From the NCBI GenBank assembly GCA_964483105.1, contig CAYZZU010000012.1, positions 1 through 64,000 of the forward strand: a stretch of DNA of 64,000 nt. Direction: 5' to 3'. This document shows positions 45,509 through 53,594 of this stretch, piece after piece (position 1 is the first letter of the stretch; every line of letters begins with the position of its first letter). The position numbers and the translations under genes are program-made. The stretch is from CAYZZU01 sp964483105. GTDB lineage: Bacteria; CG2-30-53-67. The notes under the pieces were generated by a model. That model was not told where the DNA came from, did no database searches, and saw only the letters and a list, made by a program, of their open reading frames with translations.

Positions 45509-46072
45509 ATGAGTCCTGTTGGTTCGGAGCCTGCGCTCGGGCTCATTGAGTTTAACAGCATTGCCCAGGGGATTCATGCCTCGGACGAGATGATCAAGAA
45601 AGCTCCGATCCGGATGATTGAGAGCCGGACCGTCTGTCCGGGGAAGTATATCGCCCTGATTGTGGGTGATGAGGCCTCGGTAGAGGACTCCGTCCGGATC
45701 GGTCTGGAAGTGGGGGGACATTCGGTCGTGGATCAGCTCTTTCTTCCGAATCTCCATCCGCAGGTCACCCCGGCCATTACGGGGACCACGGAGATCTCCG
45801 GGATCATCGCCCTGGGGGTGATCGAGACCTTTTCCGTTGCCGGAGCCGTTCTCTCGGCCGACACAGCCGTCAAGGCGGCCGGGATCCGGCTGATCGAAAT
45901 CCGTCTGGCCAACGGCCTCGGTGGTAAGTCCTTTTTCACATTGACCGGAGAGTTGCCTGACGTTCTCGCCGCCGTTGAGGCGGGAACCGGGATCATCCGG
46001 GAGGAGGGTCTCCTCGTGAACCAGGTGGTTTTGCCTAAACCGCATGGGGAGTTGACGAAGTTTCTGGTTTGA
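45509..46072 (+). CDS. BMC-T shell protein, PduT-like with pore Cys
   Basis: The 187-residue tandem-BMC protein (domains about 5-90 and 95-180) has Cys43 in the TVCPGKY loop. In PduT the equivalent Cys of three subunits bind one [4Fe-4S] cluster at the trimer pore, proposed to conduct electrons through the shell. The conserved position and the CPGK context support the same here. GGAGGG precedes the ATG. It follows the PduS-like gene by 38 bases, the same pairing as in pdu operons, where PduS and PduT bind each other. Confidence 0.9.
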   Translation: MSPVGSEPALGLIEFNSIAQGIHASDEMIKKAPIRMIESRTVCPGKYIALIVGDEASVEDSVRIGLEVGGHSVVDQLFLPNLHPQVTPAITGTTEISGIIALGVIETFSVAGAVLSADTAVKAAGIRLIEIRLANGLGGKSFFTLTGELPDVLAAVEAGTGIIREEGLLVNQVVLPKPHGELTKFLV

Positions 46073-46091
46073 GAATCAGGAGTCGGGAGCC

Positions 46092-46400
46092 ATGTTCCTT
46101 GGCAGGGTGCTGGGCACCGTGGTGGCCACAATGAAGAGTGAGGGACTGGAGGGGGTGAAACTCCTGATCGTTCAGCCGCTGAATCACAATCTGGATCCGG
46201 TCCAAGAGCCGATCGTAGCGGCGGATTCAGTCCAGGCCGGTCCCGGGGAGCTGGTCTTTCTGGAAGACGGGCGGGAGGCCTCCCTCTGCCTTCCCGTACC
46301 TTTTGTCCCCGTGGATGCCTCGGTCATCGGTCATGTGGACCGCGTGAATCTTCCGGGAGGCGTGAGCCCGGCTCCGCGGGAGGGGGGGCAAAGATGCTGA
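46092..46400 (+). CDS. BMC-P vertex protein, second copy
   Basis: The 102-residue EutN/CcmL-family protein starts MFLGRVLGTVVATMKSEGL and contains VAADSVQAGPGELVFLEDG, the usual pentamer pattern. Its C-terminal tail is extended with Pro and Gly and a terminal Cys. It overlaps the next vertex gene by 7 bases, so both are co-translated. Having three different vertex genes suggests mixed or specialised pentamers, as in aldolase-type loci of Planctomycetes. Confidence 0.92.
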   Translation: MFLGRVLGTVVATMKSEGLEGVKLLIVQPLNHNLDPVQEPIVAADSVQAGPGELVFLEDGREASLCLPVPFVPVDASVIGHVDRVNLPGGVSPAPREGGQRC

Positions 46401-46690
46401 TCGGAAGGGTCATCGGGGATATTGTCTCCACGGTCTGCGACACCTCCTTTGAGGGGAAGAAGCTCCTTCTGATTCAACCTCTGGACCCGGAGGGCGGAGA
46501 GTACGGAGATTCCCTGGTTGCGGCCGATTCCGTGCAGGCCGGTCTGGGGGAGACGGTACTCCTCTTATGGGAGGGCTCCTCGGCCAGGCTCTGTTTCGGG
46601 ATGGATTCGGCGCCGGTGCGTACCATGGTGGTCGGGGTCATCGATTCGGTGGATCTGGAACCGCTGGAATCCGCGCTTTCAGGGGAGTAG
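46394..46690 (+). CDS. BMC-P vertex protein, third copy
   Basis: The 98-residue EutN/CcmL-family protein starts MLIGRVIGDIVSTVCD and has VAADSVQAGLGETVLLLWEGSS. It is closer to the second copy than to the first (shared VAADSVQAG). It overlaps the preceding gene and ends 5 bases before the aldolase ATG. It is a likely recent duplicate of the second copy that has diverged at both ends. Confidence 0.92.
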   Translation: MLIGRVIGDIVSTVCDTSFEGKKLLLIQPLDPEGGEYGDSLVAADSVQAGLGETVLLLWEGSSARLCFGMDSAPVRTMVVGVIDSVDLEPLESALSGE

Positions 46691-46695
46691 GGGAT

Positions 46696-47520
46696 ATGGT
46701 TGAGCGGAGGAAAACGGAACGGGAATTAAGGCTGGAGATCGTGGAAATCTGCCGGCGGATGTACGAAAAGGATCTGGTGGCGGCCACGGATGGGAATGTG
46801 AGTGTGCGGCTCCGGAAGGACCGGATCCTGGCTACGCCGAGCGGGCTCCACAAGGGAATTCTGAAAGTGGAGGACCTGATCGTTACCGACCTGCAGGGAC
46901 GGAAATGTTCCGGTGAACACAGACCTTCGTCGGAGCTCAGGATGCATCTGAAGGTTTACAGGGAGCGTCCCGATGTCTCGGCCGTGATCCACGCCCATCC
47001 GCCGGTCAGTACCGCCTTTACCATTGCCGGGGTCTCCCTGGCCCGGTGCATCCTGCCGGAGGTGGTCCTGACCATGGGGGGGATTCCGACCACGCAGTAT
47101 GCCATGCCGACCTCCGAGCAGGGGCCGGAGGTGATCGAGGAGTTTATCGGAAAATGTGACGCCATGCTGCTGGACCGGCATGGAACCCTGACCGTGGGCG
47201 ACTCGCTCCAGGCCGCCTTCCATAAGCTGGAGAAGGTGGAACATGCGGCGAAAATCACCTGGATGGCCCGCCAACTGGGGCATGTCCGGACACTGGAACC
47301 GAAGGAGATCGGGGATCTGCTGGAAACCCGAGAACGACTTGGTTTAAAAGGCAGGATCTACCACTGTTCCGATTGCGGGGCCTGCGGAAAGAAGAGAAGG
47401 GATGGGAGCGACTGGTCACAGGAGGACCGGGAAAGGAAGAGAGTCGACGAAGAACGGCTGGTTTCCCTGATCCTGGACCGGGTGAAAAAGGTCCTTTCCC
47501 CGGCATCCGGTTCTTCATAA
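46696..47520 (+). CDS. Class II (zinc) aldolase with Cys-rich insert and encapsulation peptide
   Basis: The N-terminal ~205 residues are a FucA/AraD-type class II aldolase: catalytic Glu80, zinc ligands His99 and His101 in HAHPP and His162 in DRHGT, and GNVS at 33-36 for phosphate binding. These enzymes cleave fuculose-1-phosphate, rhamnulose-1-phosphate or similar to DHAP plus lactaldehyde. Unusually the protein continues for 70 residues: a Cys cluster (His223, Cys224, Cys227, Cys230) in a Lys-rich linker, then an amphipathic C-terminal helix (about 252-267, EERLVSLILDRVKKVL) that looks like an encapsulation peptide. It closes the operon. No kinase or isomerase gene for the sugar is present. 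Confidence 0.92.
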   Translation: MVERRKTERELRLEIVEICRRMYEKDLVAATDGNVSVRLRKDRILATPSGLHKGILKVEDLIVTDLQGRKCSGEHRPSSELRMHLKVYRERPDVSAVIHAHPPVSTAFTIAGVSLARCILPEVVLTMGGIPTTQYAMPTSEQGPEVIEEFIGKCDAMLLDRHGTLTVGDSLQAAFHKLEKVEHAAKITWMARQLGHVRTLEPKEIGDLLETRERLGLKGRIYHCSDCGACGKKRRDGSDWSQEDRERKRVDEERLVSLILDRVKKVLSPASGSS

Positions 47521-47868
47521 ACAATGGGTAAAGAAGAACTCCGCAGGAATCCTGATATTTTCGTAATAAACAAAACGCATAAAGAGAAAGCCTTATTTTT
47601 TTTCTTGAACATCAAGCGGGATCCTGTTATTTTCTGCCGATAGAAGATTTCGGGCGAGCTTCGGGCGGGTTTAATTCTTTTTTGTTTTTCCATTACCCTC
47701 TGTTTTTTCCGGATCGTGGTTCTTGATTTCTCAAGATTCGTCCCGGGATCGCGACAGGCAGTCCGGATCAGGGATTCTGTTTCAAAGAGGAAGATTGCGG
47801 CAGGGACCGTCTGGATTCCTCATTCTGCTTCCGTGAAATCCGGATTCATGCCGGAGGAGGATGGAAAG
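47521..47868. other. AT-rich spacer between the BMC operon and cheR
   Basis: No gene is seen. The stretch is AT-rich, with runs of T at 47595-47607 and 47673-47689 and a small palindrome TCTTGA/TCAAGA around 47721-47738. It could hold the BMC terminator and the cheR promoter, but I cannot point to a sure element. Confidence 0.4.
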
Positions 47869-48759
47869 ATGCCCCGGATGGAAGCCGTGGACGCCAAACC
47901 TTTCCTGACGGAGTCGGAATTCACCGGTCTCGTCCGAATGATCTCCAAGCGTACCTCTGTTGATTTCCTCAATTACAAAAAAAATTTTTTGAAAAGGCGG
48001 CTTCATCACCAACTGATGAAGTACCGTCTCTCCTCCTGGGAAGAGTATTCCGAGCTGCTGGCGGAGGGAAGGATCGGTTCTCCGGAATTGATCAACGATT
48101 TTACGATTCACGTGACCCGCTTCTTTCGCGACCCCGCTCTCTTTGAGTATCTGAACAAACGGGTTTTCCGGCGTCTCTGGAAGCGACACCTGGCCCGGGG
48201 TGACCGGGAATTCCGGATCTGGGTCATGGGGTGTTCGACCGGAGAAGAGGCTTACTCCGTAGCCATTTCGCTCCTGGAGGCCGTCCGTCCGGATCTCACG
48301 CGGGATCCCATCCGTATTTTCGCCACCGATCTGGATGAAAAGGCGATTGAATATGCCCGGCGCGGAGAATATGGGTCCCAGTGGATATCGGGAGTGAAAC
48401 CGGAGTTGAGAAAGAGGTATTTCCTTCCCGGATCCAGGGGGAAGGTGGTTCCCCGACTGCGTCGCATGATCCTTTTCGGCCGGCATGATCTCCTGAGGAA
48501 TCCCTCGATTCTTCACCTGGATATGGTTTTTTGCAGGAATGTCCTGATCTTTCTGGATCGTTCGATACAGCATTCGCTCTATATGAAGTTTTATGATTCA
48601 TTGAAGCCCGGTGGGATCCTGGTGATGGGGAGGGCCGAGTCTCCGACCCCCCATTCCCGTCAGGGAAGGTTCGAGCCCCTCTCTCTGGCGAACCGTGTTT
48701 TCAGAAAACAGGAGGTCCGTACTGATCCGGAGGGGCGAAGAGAGGGGAAAAAACCGTGA
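47869..48759 (+). CDS. cheR: CheR-type protein-glutamate methyltransferase
   Basis: CheR methylates Glu side chains of chemoreceptors with S-adenosylmethionine. The 296-residue protein has the N-terminal helical CheR domain (about 15-75), SAM motif MGCSTGEEAYS (about 118-128), FATDLDEKAIEYAR, and the conserved CRNVLIFLD. The ATG at 47869 is chosen because GGAGGAGG lies 8 bases upstream. There is no CheB, CheA or receptor gene nearby. The stop overlaps the GTG of a sensor kinase (GTGA), so CheR is tied to a two-component system and not to chemotaxis as such. Confidence 0.9.
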   Translation: MPRMEAVDAKPFLTESEFTGLVRMISKRTSVDFLNYKKNFLKRRLHHQLMKYRLSSWEEYSELLAEGRIGSPELINDFTIHVTRFFRDPALFEYLNKRVFRRLWKRHLARGDREFRIWVMGCSTGEEAYSVAISLLEAVRPDLTRDPIRIFATDLDEKAIEYARRGEYGSQWISGVKPELRKRYFLPGSRGKVVPRLRRMILFGRHDLLRNPSILHLDMVFCRNVLIFLDRSIQHSLYMKFYDSLKPGGILVMGRAESPTPHSRQGRFEPLSLANRVFRKQEVRTDPEGRREGKKP

Positions 48760-51700
48760 AGATCCGGAACAAGGTGATGCTGGGGCTGCTTATTGTCGGG
48801 GCAATTCTTTTTGCGAGCTCCCTGGTAGGGATTCACTATTTCCAGGAGGAAAACCGTGCCGACCTGCGACACAGAGTATACGGGCTGAAACTGGAGAGGG
48901 CTCAGGCGCTACACCGTTCCATCGACCGGGCGCTCAGAGCGGTTCACCGTTATTTCATCCTGGGCGACCTCAAGGGAAAACAACAGTTTTTCAAGTCCTA
49001 CCGGGAGTTTTCCTCCAGGCTTCGGGGGATTCAGGGGGAGTTGCCCGAGGTGGAGGGGCGGCCCCTTCTGAGAGAGACCGCGGAGCGGATCCGGAATACC
49101 GCGGAGCGGTTTTTCCGGATTGCGAATCCCGTGGAGAGTCCCGAGGCGAAACAGGCCGTGGAGCGGATCGACGCGCTTACCGGGCAGGTGGACCGGCTCC
49201 TGGACGGAATGGCCGCACGATGGCAGGAACAGAAAGAAAAGGCCGTCGAGGCGGAAGCGGTGATGCACCGGCGGCTTTTTGACTCGATCTGTCTTCTGAT
49301 TCTTTTCCTGGTCTCCGGGGGGTTCTTCAGCGTTTTTTATTTTTCCAGGCTCATTTCAGGGCCTTTCCGTGACCTGATGCGCTCGGCTCAGGAAATCGGG
49401 AATGGGGATTTCTCCCGGCGTCTGGATGATCAACGGAAGGATGAGTTCGGAATCATGAACCGGACCTTCAATCTCATGCTGGATGCCGTGGAAGAGAGGG
49501 AAAGCGCCCTGCGCGAGAAAAACCGGGCACTGAACGCGGCGATCGAAGAGCTGGCGCGGACGAACGAAAGGATGCAGCTCAACAACGAAGAACTGGAGTC
49601 GACCAATGAGGAACTCCAGATCTCCAGCGAAGAGCTCGAGTCGGCGAACGAAGAGCTGAACCTCTCCAACCAGGAACTGGAGGTTAAAACGCGTGAACTG
49701 ATCGAGACACGGGATTTGCTCCAAAAAAAGAATGAGGAGATCAAGAGGGGACATGACTTTCTCGAGACGGTCATTAATTCCACCAATAGCGGGATCTGCG
49801 TGATCCGGCCTGATTTTACGATCGAGTCCGCAAACCGTGCGATTCAGAAGATGACCGGCTACACCGGGTCGGAGCTGATCGGTTCATTTTGCTATGAAAT
49901 GTTCCAGGGAAGATCCGAACCCTGCAGCGATTGTCCGGCGCGAAAGGTCTTTACCGGCGGGGGTGTCCAGAGGGAACACCATTGCCACGTCACAAAGGAC
50001 GGACGGGAGATCATCAGTGACATGACCGCCACGCCCCTGTTCGGAAAGGAAGGTCAGGTGGAGAGGGTCATCGAGACCCTGAACGATGTCACGGAGGTGG
50101 TTCACCTGACTCATGCCCTTTCGGAACAGAAGGAGCGGATGCGCTCGATCCTCATGAACATGGGGGAAGGGGTTTCCGTGATCAATCGTGCCCATGAGAT
50201 TGAGTTTATCAACGATACCCTGCGGAAACGTTTCGGGGAGATTGAAGGTCAGAAGTGTTACAAGGCCTTTCGGGGATTGGCGCGCCCCTGTAACGGCAAG
50301 GAACCCTGTTCCCTGGTAGAGATCCTGGAGAAGGGACGAAAGCTCTTCGAGGTGACTAAACGGAACGAGGACGGCCGTTACTATCGTATGACGTCGGTTC
50401 CGCTTGCCAATCCGGACGGAACGACCTCCATGATACAGATCCGTCAGGATGTGACCGATGAGAAAAGGCTCGAGGAGGAGCGGCGGCGATATACGGAGCA
50501 ACTGGAAGAGCTGAACCGGAGGATGGAAAAGGAGGTTGAAAAAAGGACGCAGGAACTCCTGGATGCCAACACGGAATTGAGGCTGGCCAATGAACGGCTC
50601 CGTGAGGTGAACCGGGAGAAATCCGAATTTATCGATATCGCCGTGCACGATCTCAGGACCCCCTTGACTTCCATTGTGAGTTATGCCGATCTTCTGCGGA
50701 AATACAAGGATGAACCCGAGGAAACCCGCATGGAGTTCCTCGGGATTATTATCCAGGAGAGTTTCCGGATGACCCGTCTGATCAATGATTACCTGGACCT
50801 CTCCAAGCTTGAATCCGGTTACGTGGATTTCAAGGAAGAAAACGTGGATATGCATGCCCTGCTGGAACAGGTCTTTCAAACCTTCCAGGTCAGGGCGGAC
50901 AAGAAACGGGTCCGCCTCGACCTCCGGGTTCCCTCTTCGTTGCCCCGGTTTGTGGGTGATGCCGAGAGACTCAAGCAGGTCTTTACCAACCTGATCGACA
51001 ACGCGATCAAGTACACGCCCGCCGGTGGAGAAATCTCCGTGCAAGGGGAGGTAATGGAGAGGCCGGCACGCTTCCGGTTTACGGTCCGGGACAACGGGAT
51101 CGGCATTGATGAACAGGGGCAGAAGGTACTCTTCAAGAAATTCGGACGGATCCGGGACCGGAAAATGAAAAAACACCAGGGAAGCGGGCTGGGACTCTCC
51201 ATCGTCAAGACCATCGTGGAACATTATCGTGGAACGATTCATGTAGAGAGCGGGAAAGGGGAAGGCGCCGCCTTTTTGATCACGCTGCCCTTGAATCGCG
51301 AATCCTTTCAGGTGCGACACGCAAGTTCGGTTGACTCCTCCACGTCGGAGCTGGTCCGCCAGATCGTTCCGATCTCCCGGGAATATCTGGATCGGAATTT
51401 TCTCTGCGCATTCTTCGGCGCGTCACTGGACATCGATCAGATCAAGAAGGCGCTTGCCGGTGAGGGCGTCCCGGTTTATGATTTCATGGAGAAGGAGCAG
51501 TTGATTTTCAGTTCGGCGCGGATCCCTCTGTTTTCCAGGGGAAGATTTGACGGGAATCATCTTTTTGAACGCGTACGGAATTTCTATGACCGGGTGGTCC
51601 AGTCGGAATGGGAGGGGCTCCTGGTAGTGCGGGATATGACACGACTGTTTTCCGAGAACAAGGTGAGTCGGGACATTCTGTATTTCGAAAAGAAGCTGGA

Positions 51701-51866
51701 AGCCTATCTGAGCCGTTTTTCAAAACCGGTGATTCAGATCTGCCATTACGATCCTGTTCCTTTTCCGGAGCCGGAAATGGAAGGTCTGGAGAAGATCCAT
51801 CCTTTTCAGTTATTGCACGGGAAGATCGTGCCGCGGAATCATGGCGGGAACCGGCATGGATCATAG
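48756..51866 (+). CDS. Large membrane PAS sensor kinase with C-terminal MEDS-like domain
   Basis: The 1036-residue kinase has a transmembrane helix (about 8-28), a helical outer domain, a second transmembrane helix (about 176-198), HAMP (about 198-250), a long coiled coil of repeated NEELES/NEELQ-type units (about 250-330), two PAS domains (about 340-450 and 465-565), a HisKA domain with phospho-His in AVHDLRTPL (about residue 630), an HATPase domain (DNAIKY, GSGLGLSI), and a C-terminal ~165-residue domain resembling MEDS/DcmR sensory domains. The PAS domains hold Cys pairs (CSDC; CNGKEPC). It starts with GTG overlapping cheR. The likely partner is the PrsR-type regulator 60 bases downstream. 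Confidence 0.85.
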   Translation: MKIRNKVMLGLLIVGAILFASSLVGIHYFQEENRADLRHRVYGLKLERAQALHRSIDRALRAVHRYFILGDLKGKQQFFKSYREFSSRLRGIQGELPEVEGRPLLRETAERIRNTAERFFRIANPVESPEAKQAVERIDALTGQVDRLLDGMAARWQEQKEKAVEAEAVMHRRLFDSICLLILFLVSGGFFSVFYFSRLISGPFRDLMRSAQEIGNGDFSRRLDDQRKDEFGIMNRTFNLMLDAVEERESALREKNRALNAAIEELARTNERMQLNNEELESTNEELQISSEELESANEELNLSNQELEVKTRELIETRDLLQKKNEEIKRGHDFLETVINSTNSGICVIRPDFTIESANRAIQKMTGYTGSELIGSFCYEMFQGRSEPCSDCPARKVFTGGGVQREHHCHVTKDGREIISDMTATPLFGKEGQVERVIETLNDVTEVVHLTHALSEQKERMRSILMNMGEGVSVINRAHEIEFINDTLRKRFGEIEGQKCYKAFRGLARPCNGKEPCSLVEILEKGRKLFEVTKRNEDGRYYRMTSVPLANPDGTTSMIQIRQDVTDEKRLEEERRRYTEQLEELNRRMEKEVEKRTQELLDANTELRLANERLREVNREKSEFIDIAVHDLRTPLTSIVSYADLLRKYKDEPEETRMEFLGIIIQESFRMTRLINDYLDLSKLESGYVDFKEENVDMHALLEQVFQTFQVRADKKRVRLDLRVPSSLPRFVGDAERLKQVFTNLIDNAIKYTPAGGEISVQGEVMERPARFRFTVRDNGIGIDEQGQKVLFKKFGRIRDRKMKKHQGSGLGLSIVKTIVEHYRGTIHVESGKGEGAAFLITLPLNRESFQVRHASSVDSSTSELVRQIVPISREYLDRNFLCAFFGASLDIDQIKKALAGEGVPVYDFMEKEQLIFSSARIPLFSRGRFDGNHLFERVRNFYDRVVQSEWEGLLVVRDMTRLFSENKVSRDILYFEKKLEAYLSRFSKPVIQICHYDPVPFPEPEMEGLEKIHPFQLLHGKIVPRNHGGNRHGS

Positions 51867-51926
51867 GATCCTCCAGTCCAGCCGGTTTGACTCGTTTCAT
51901 GAATCGGGCGGGGTCCGGGGGGTCCT

Positions 51927-53315
51927 ATGAAACCGAAACTTCTGATCGTGGATGACGATGAAGAGATCCTCAAGCAGCTCAAGTGGGCCTTCAAGGAGGA
52001 CTTCTCCATCTTCCTGGCCACCGACCGGGAGGCTGCGATTCAGTCCTTTCAACGGCACAGCCCGGATCTTGTCGCTCTGGATCTCGGACTCTCACCGCAC
52101 ATGGGGGGGGGGAGTGACGATGAAGGGATTGAAATCCTGCGCATGGTTCTGAAACAGGAACCCCTCACCAAGGTGATCATGATCACGGGGAACGAAATGC
52201 GGGAATACGCGATCCGGTCGATTCAGATGGGGGCCTTTGATTATTACTCCAAGCCGATCGATCTGGAAGAATTACGCTTCATTCTGAAGCGGGCTCTCCA
52301 TATCCAGGGACTTGAAAAAGAAAATCTCAGATTGCGAAAGGAGGTTCTCCAGAAGGAACAGTTTGCCGGGATGATCGGATGGTCTCCCGCCATCCAGGAA
52401 GTCTATCAACAGATCGAAGGGGTGGCCGAAAGCAACGTGACGGTCCTGATCGAAGGGGAGAGTGGAACCGGCAAGGAACTGGCGGCCAGAGCGGTTCATG
52501 AGAGGAGCGGGCGCAGGAAAGCCCCCTTCGTGGTAATCAATTGTGGAGCGATCCCGGAAAACCTTCTGGAGTCCGAGCTCTTCGGTCATGAAAAGGGGGC
52601 CTTTACCGGCGCCGCCGCCACAAAGATCGGGAAATTCGAACAGGCGGACCGGGGGACCCTCTTTCTGGACGAGATCGGGGAACTTCCCCTGCAGCTTCAG
52701 GTGAAGCTTCTCCGTTTTCTGCAGGACCATCAGATTGAACGGATCGGGGGGCGGCATCCGGTCAAGATCGATGTCCGGGTTATCGCCGCGACCAACCGCT
52801 CCCTGGAGGAAGAAGTGGAAGCGGGACGGTTTCGCAAGGATCTCTATTTCCGGTTGAATGTGGTCCGGATTCATCTGCCTCGTCTCAAGGACCGGATCGG
52901 GGATCCGATCCTTCTGGCATATTATTTTCTGGACCTGTACCGTGGGGAACTGCAAAGCAAGGTCAATGGTTTCACCGCCGAGGCGGAGCTTTCCATCAAG
53001 ACCGCGGAGTGGGAGGGAAATATCCGGGAACTGGAGAACAGGGTTCGCAAGGCCTTGATCGTTGCGCGCGGACCCCTGATCACGGAAGTGGATCTGGATC
53101 TTGACTATAAAGAAAATGCCGTCCCGCTTTCTCTCAAGGAGGCCCGGGAGGAACTGGACAGGAAGTATATCCACCTCGCCCTCCGGAACAACCACGGAAA
53201 TATCAGCCAGGCCGCCAGGGAACTTGGAATCAGCCGGGTCAGCCTCCATGATCTGATCCGGAAGTATGGAATCAGGGTGAGGCATGGGGAGAGCAATCAG
53301 GAAAGGGGGGTGTAG
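51927..53315 (+). CDS. prsR: PEP-CTERM system sigma-54 response regulator PrsR
   Basis: The 462-residue activator has a receiver domain with phospho-Asp in LDLGLSP and the inserted Gly-rich loop HMGGGSDDEG typical of PrsR, the MITGNE and KPIDLEELRFILKRA segments, a sigma-54 AAA+ domain (GESGTGKE; intact GAFTGA), and a Fis-type HTH (NISQAARELGISRVSLHDLI). This matches the PEP-CTERM-associated regulator family (TIGR02915). Its target is probably the neighbouring PEP-CTERM gene, which has a -24/-12 promoter. The usual partner PrsK is absent; the upstream large kinase replaces it in position. Confidence 0.9.
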   Translation: MKPKLLIVDDDEEILKQLKWAFKEDFSIFLATDREAAIQSFQRHSPDLVALDLGLSPHMGGGSDDEGIEILRMVLKQEPLTKVIMITGNEMREYAIRSIQMGAFDYYSKPIDLEELRFILKRALHIQGLEKENLRLRKEVLQKEQFAGMIGWSPAIQEVYQQIEGVAESNVTVLIEGESGTGKELAARAVHERSGRRKAPFVVINCGAIPENLLESELFGHEKGAFTGAAATKIGKFEQADRGTLFLDEIGELPLQLQVKLLRFLQDHQIERIGGRHPVKIDVRVIAATNRSLEEEVEAGRFRKDLYFRLNVVRIHLPRLKDRIGDPILLAYYFLDLYRGELQSKVNGFTAEAELSIKTAEWEGNIRELENRVRKALIVARGPLITEVDLDLDYKENAVPLSLKEAREELDRKYIHLALRNNHGNISQAARELGISRVSLHDLIRKYGIRVRHGESNQERGV

Positions 53316-53387
53316 GTTTCCTTTACACACCTAACTGGTTGAATTATTACGAAAAATACTTAATTTGGCATATAATCTTCGAAATTG

Positions 53388-53419
53388 TGTCGGATTTCTT
53401 TACATTTCATGATCCGACA
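53388..53419. promoter_or_regulatory. Inverted repeat, likely PrsR upstream activator site
   Basis: Perfect 8-base arms TGTCGGAT (53388-53395) and ATCCGACA (53412-53419) are separated by 16 bases that include TTTACA. The site lies about 90 bases upstream of the sigma-54 promoter, the right distance for an enhancer-bound activator. The TGTCGG...TTTACA half resembles the box described upstream of PEP-CTERM genes, as far as I recall. Confidence 0.6.
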
Positions 53420-53504
53420 GCTCTTGCCCTTTACGGTTTTTCTCTTTCCCTTCTGTGAAAAATAACGATAAATATCATGAGGTTGGAAGTATGGTCGAAT
53501 AAGA

Positions 53505-53520
53505 TGGTATGAAAATTGCT
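53505..53520 (+). promoter_or_regulatory. Sigma-54 (-24/-12) promoter of the PEP-CTERM gene
   Basis: TGGTATGAAAATTGCT matches the sigma-54 consensus TGGCACGnnnnTTGCW, with GG (53506-53507) and GC (53518-53519) exactly 10 bases apart. Transcription would begin near 53531, about 64 bases before the ATG at 53595. The gene of a sigma-54 activator is immediately upstream. Confidence 0.75.
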
Positions 53521-53594
53521 GTTTCTCCACTTCGAGGACAAAACGTTCAGTGAAATGGAAGATTCTAATGTGTTATCCTGAAAGAGGTGGCGAA

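Noticed and set aside
53365..53383. TTGGCATATAATCTTCG as a sigma-54 promoter
   Set aside because: The GG is followed after 10 bases by TT/TC, not the required GC, and the better element at 53505-53520 is closer to the gene. It also contains TATAAT and could be a sigma-70 -10 box, but the -35 is weak.
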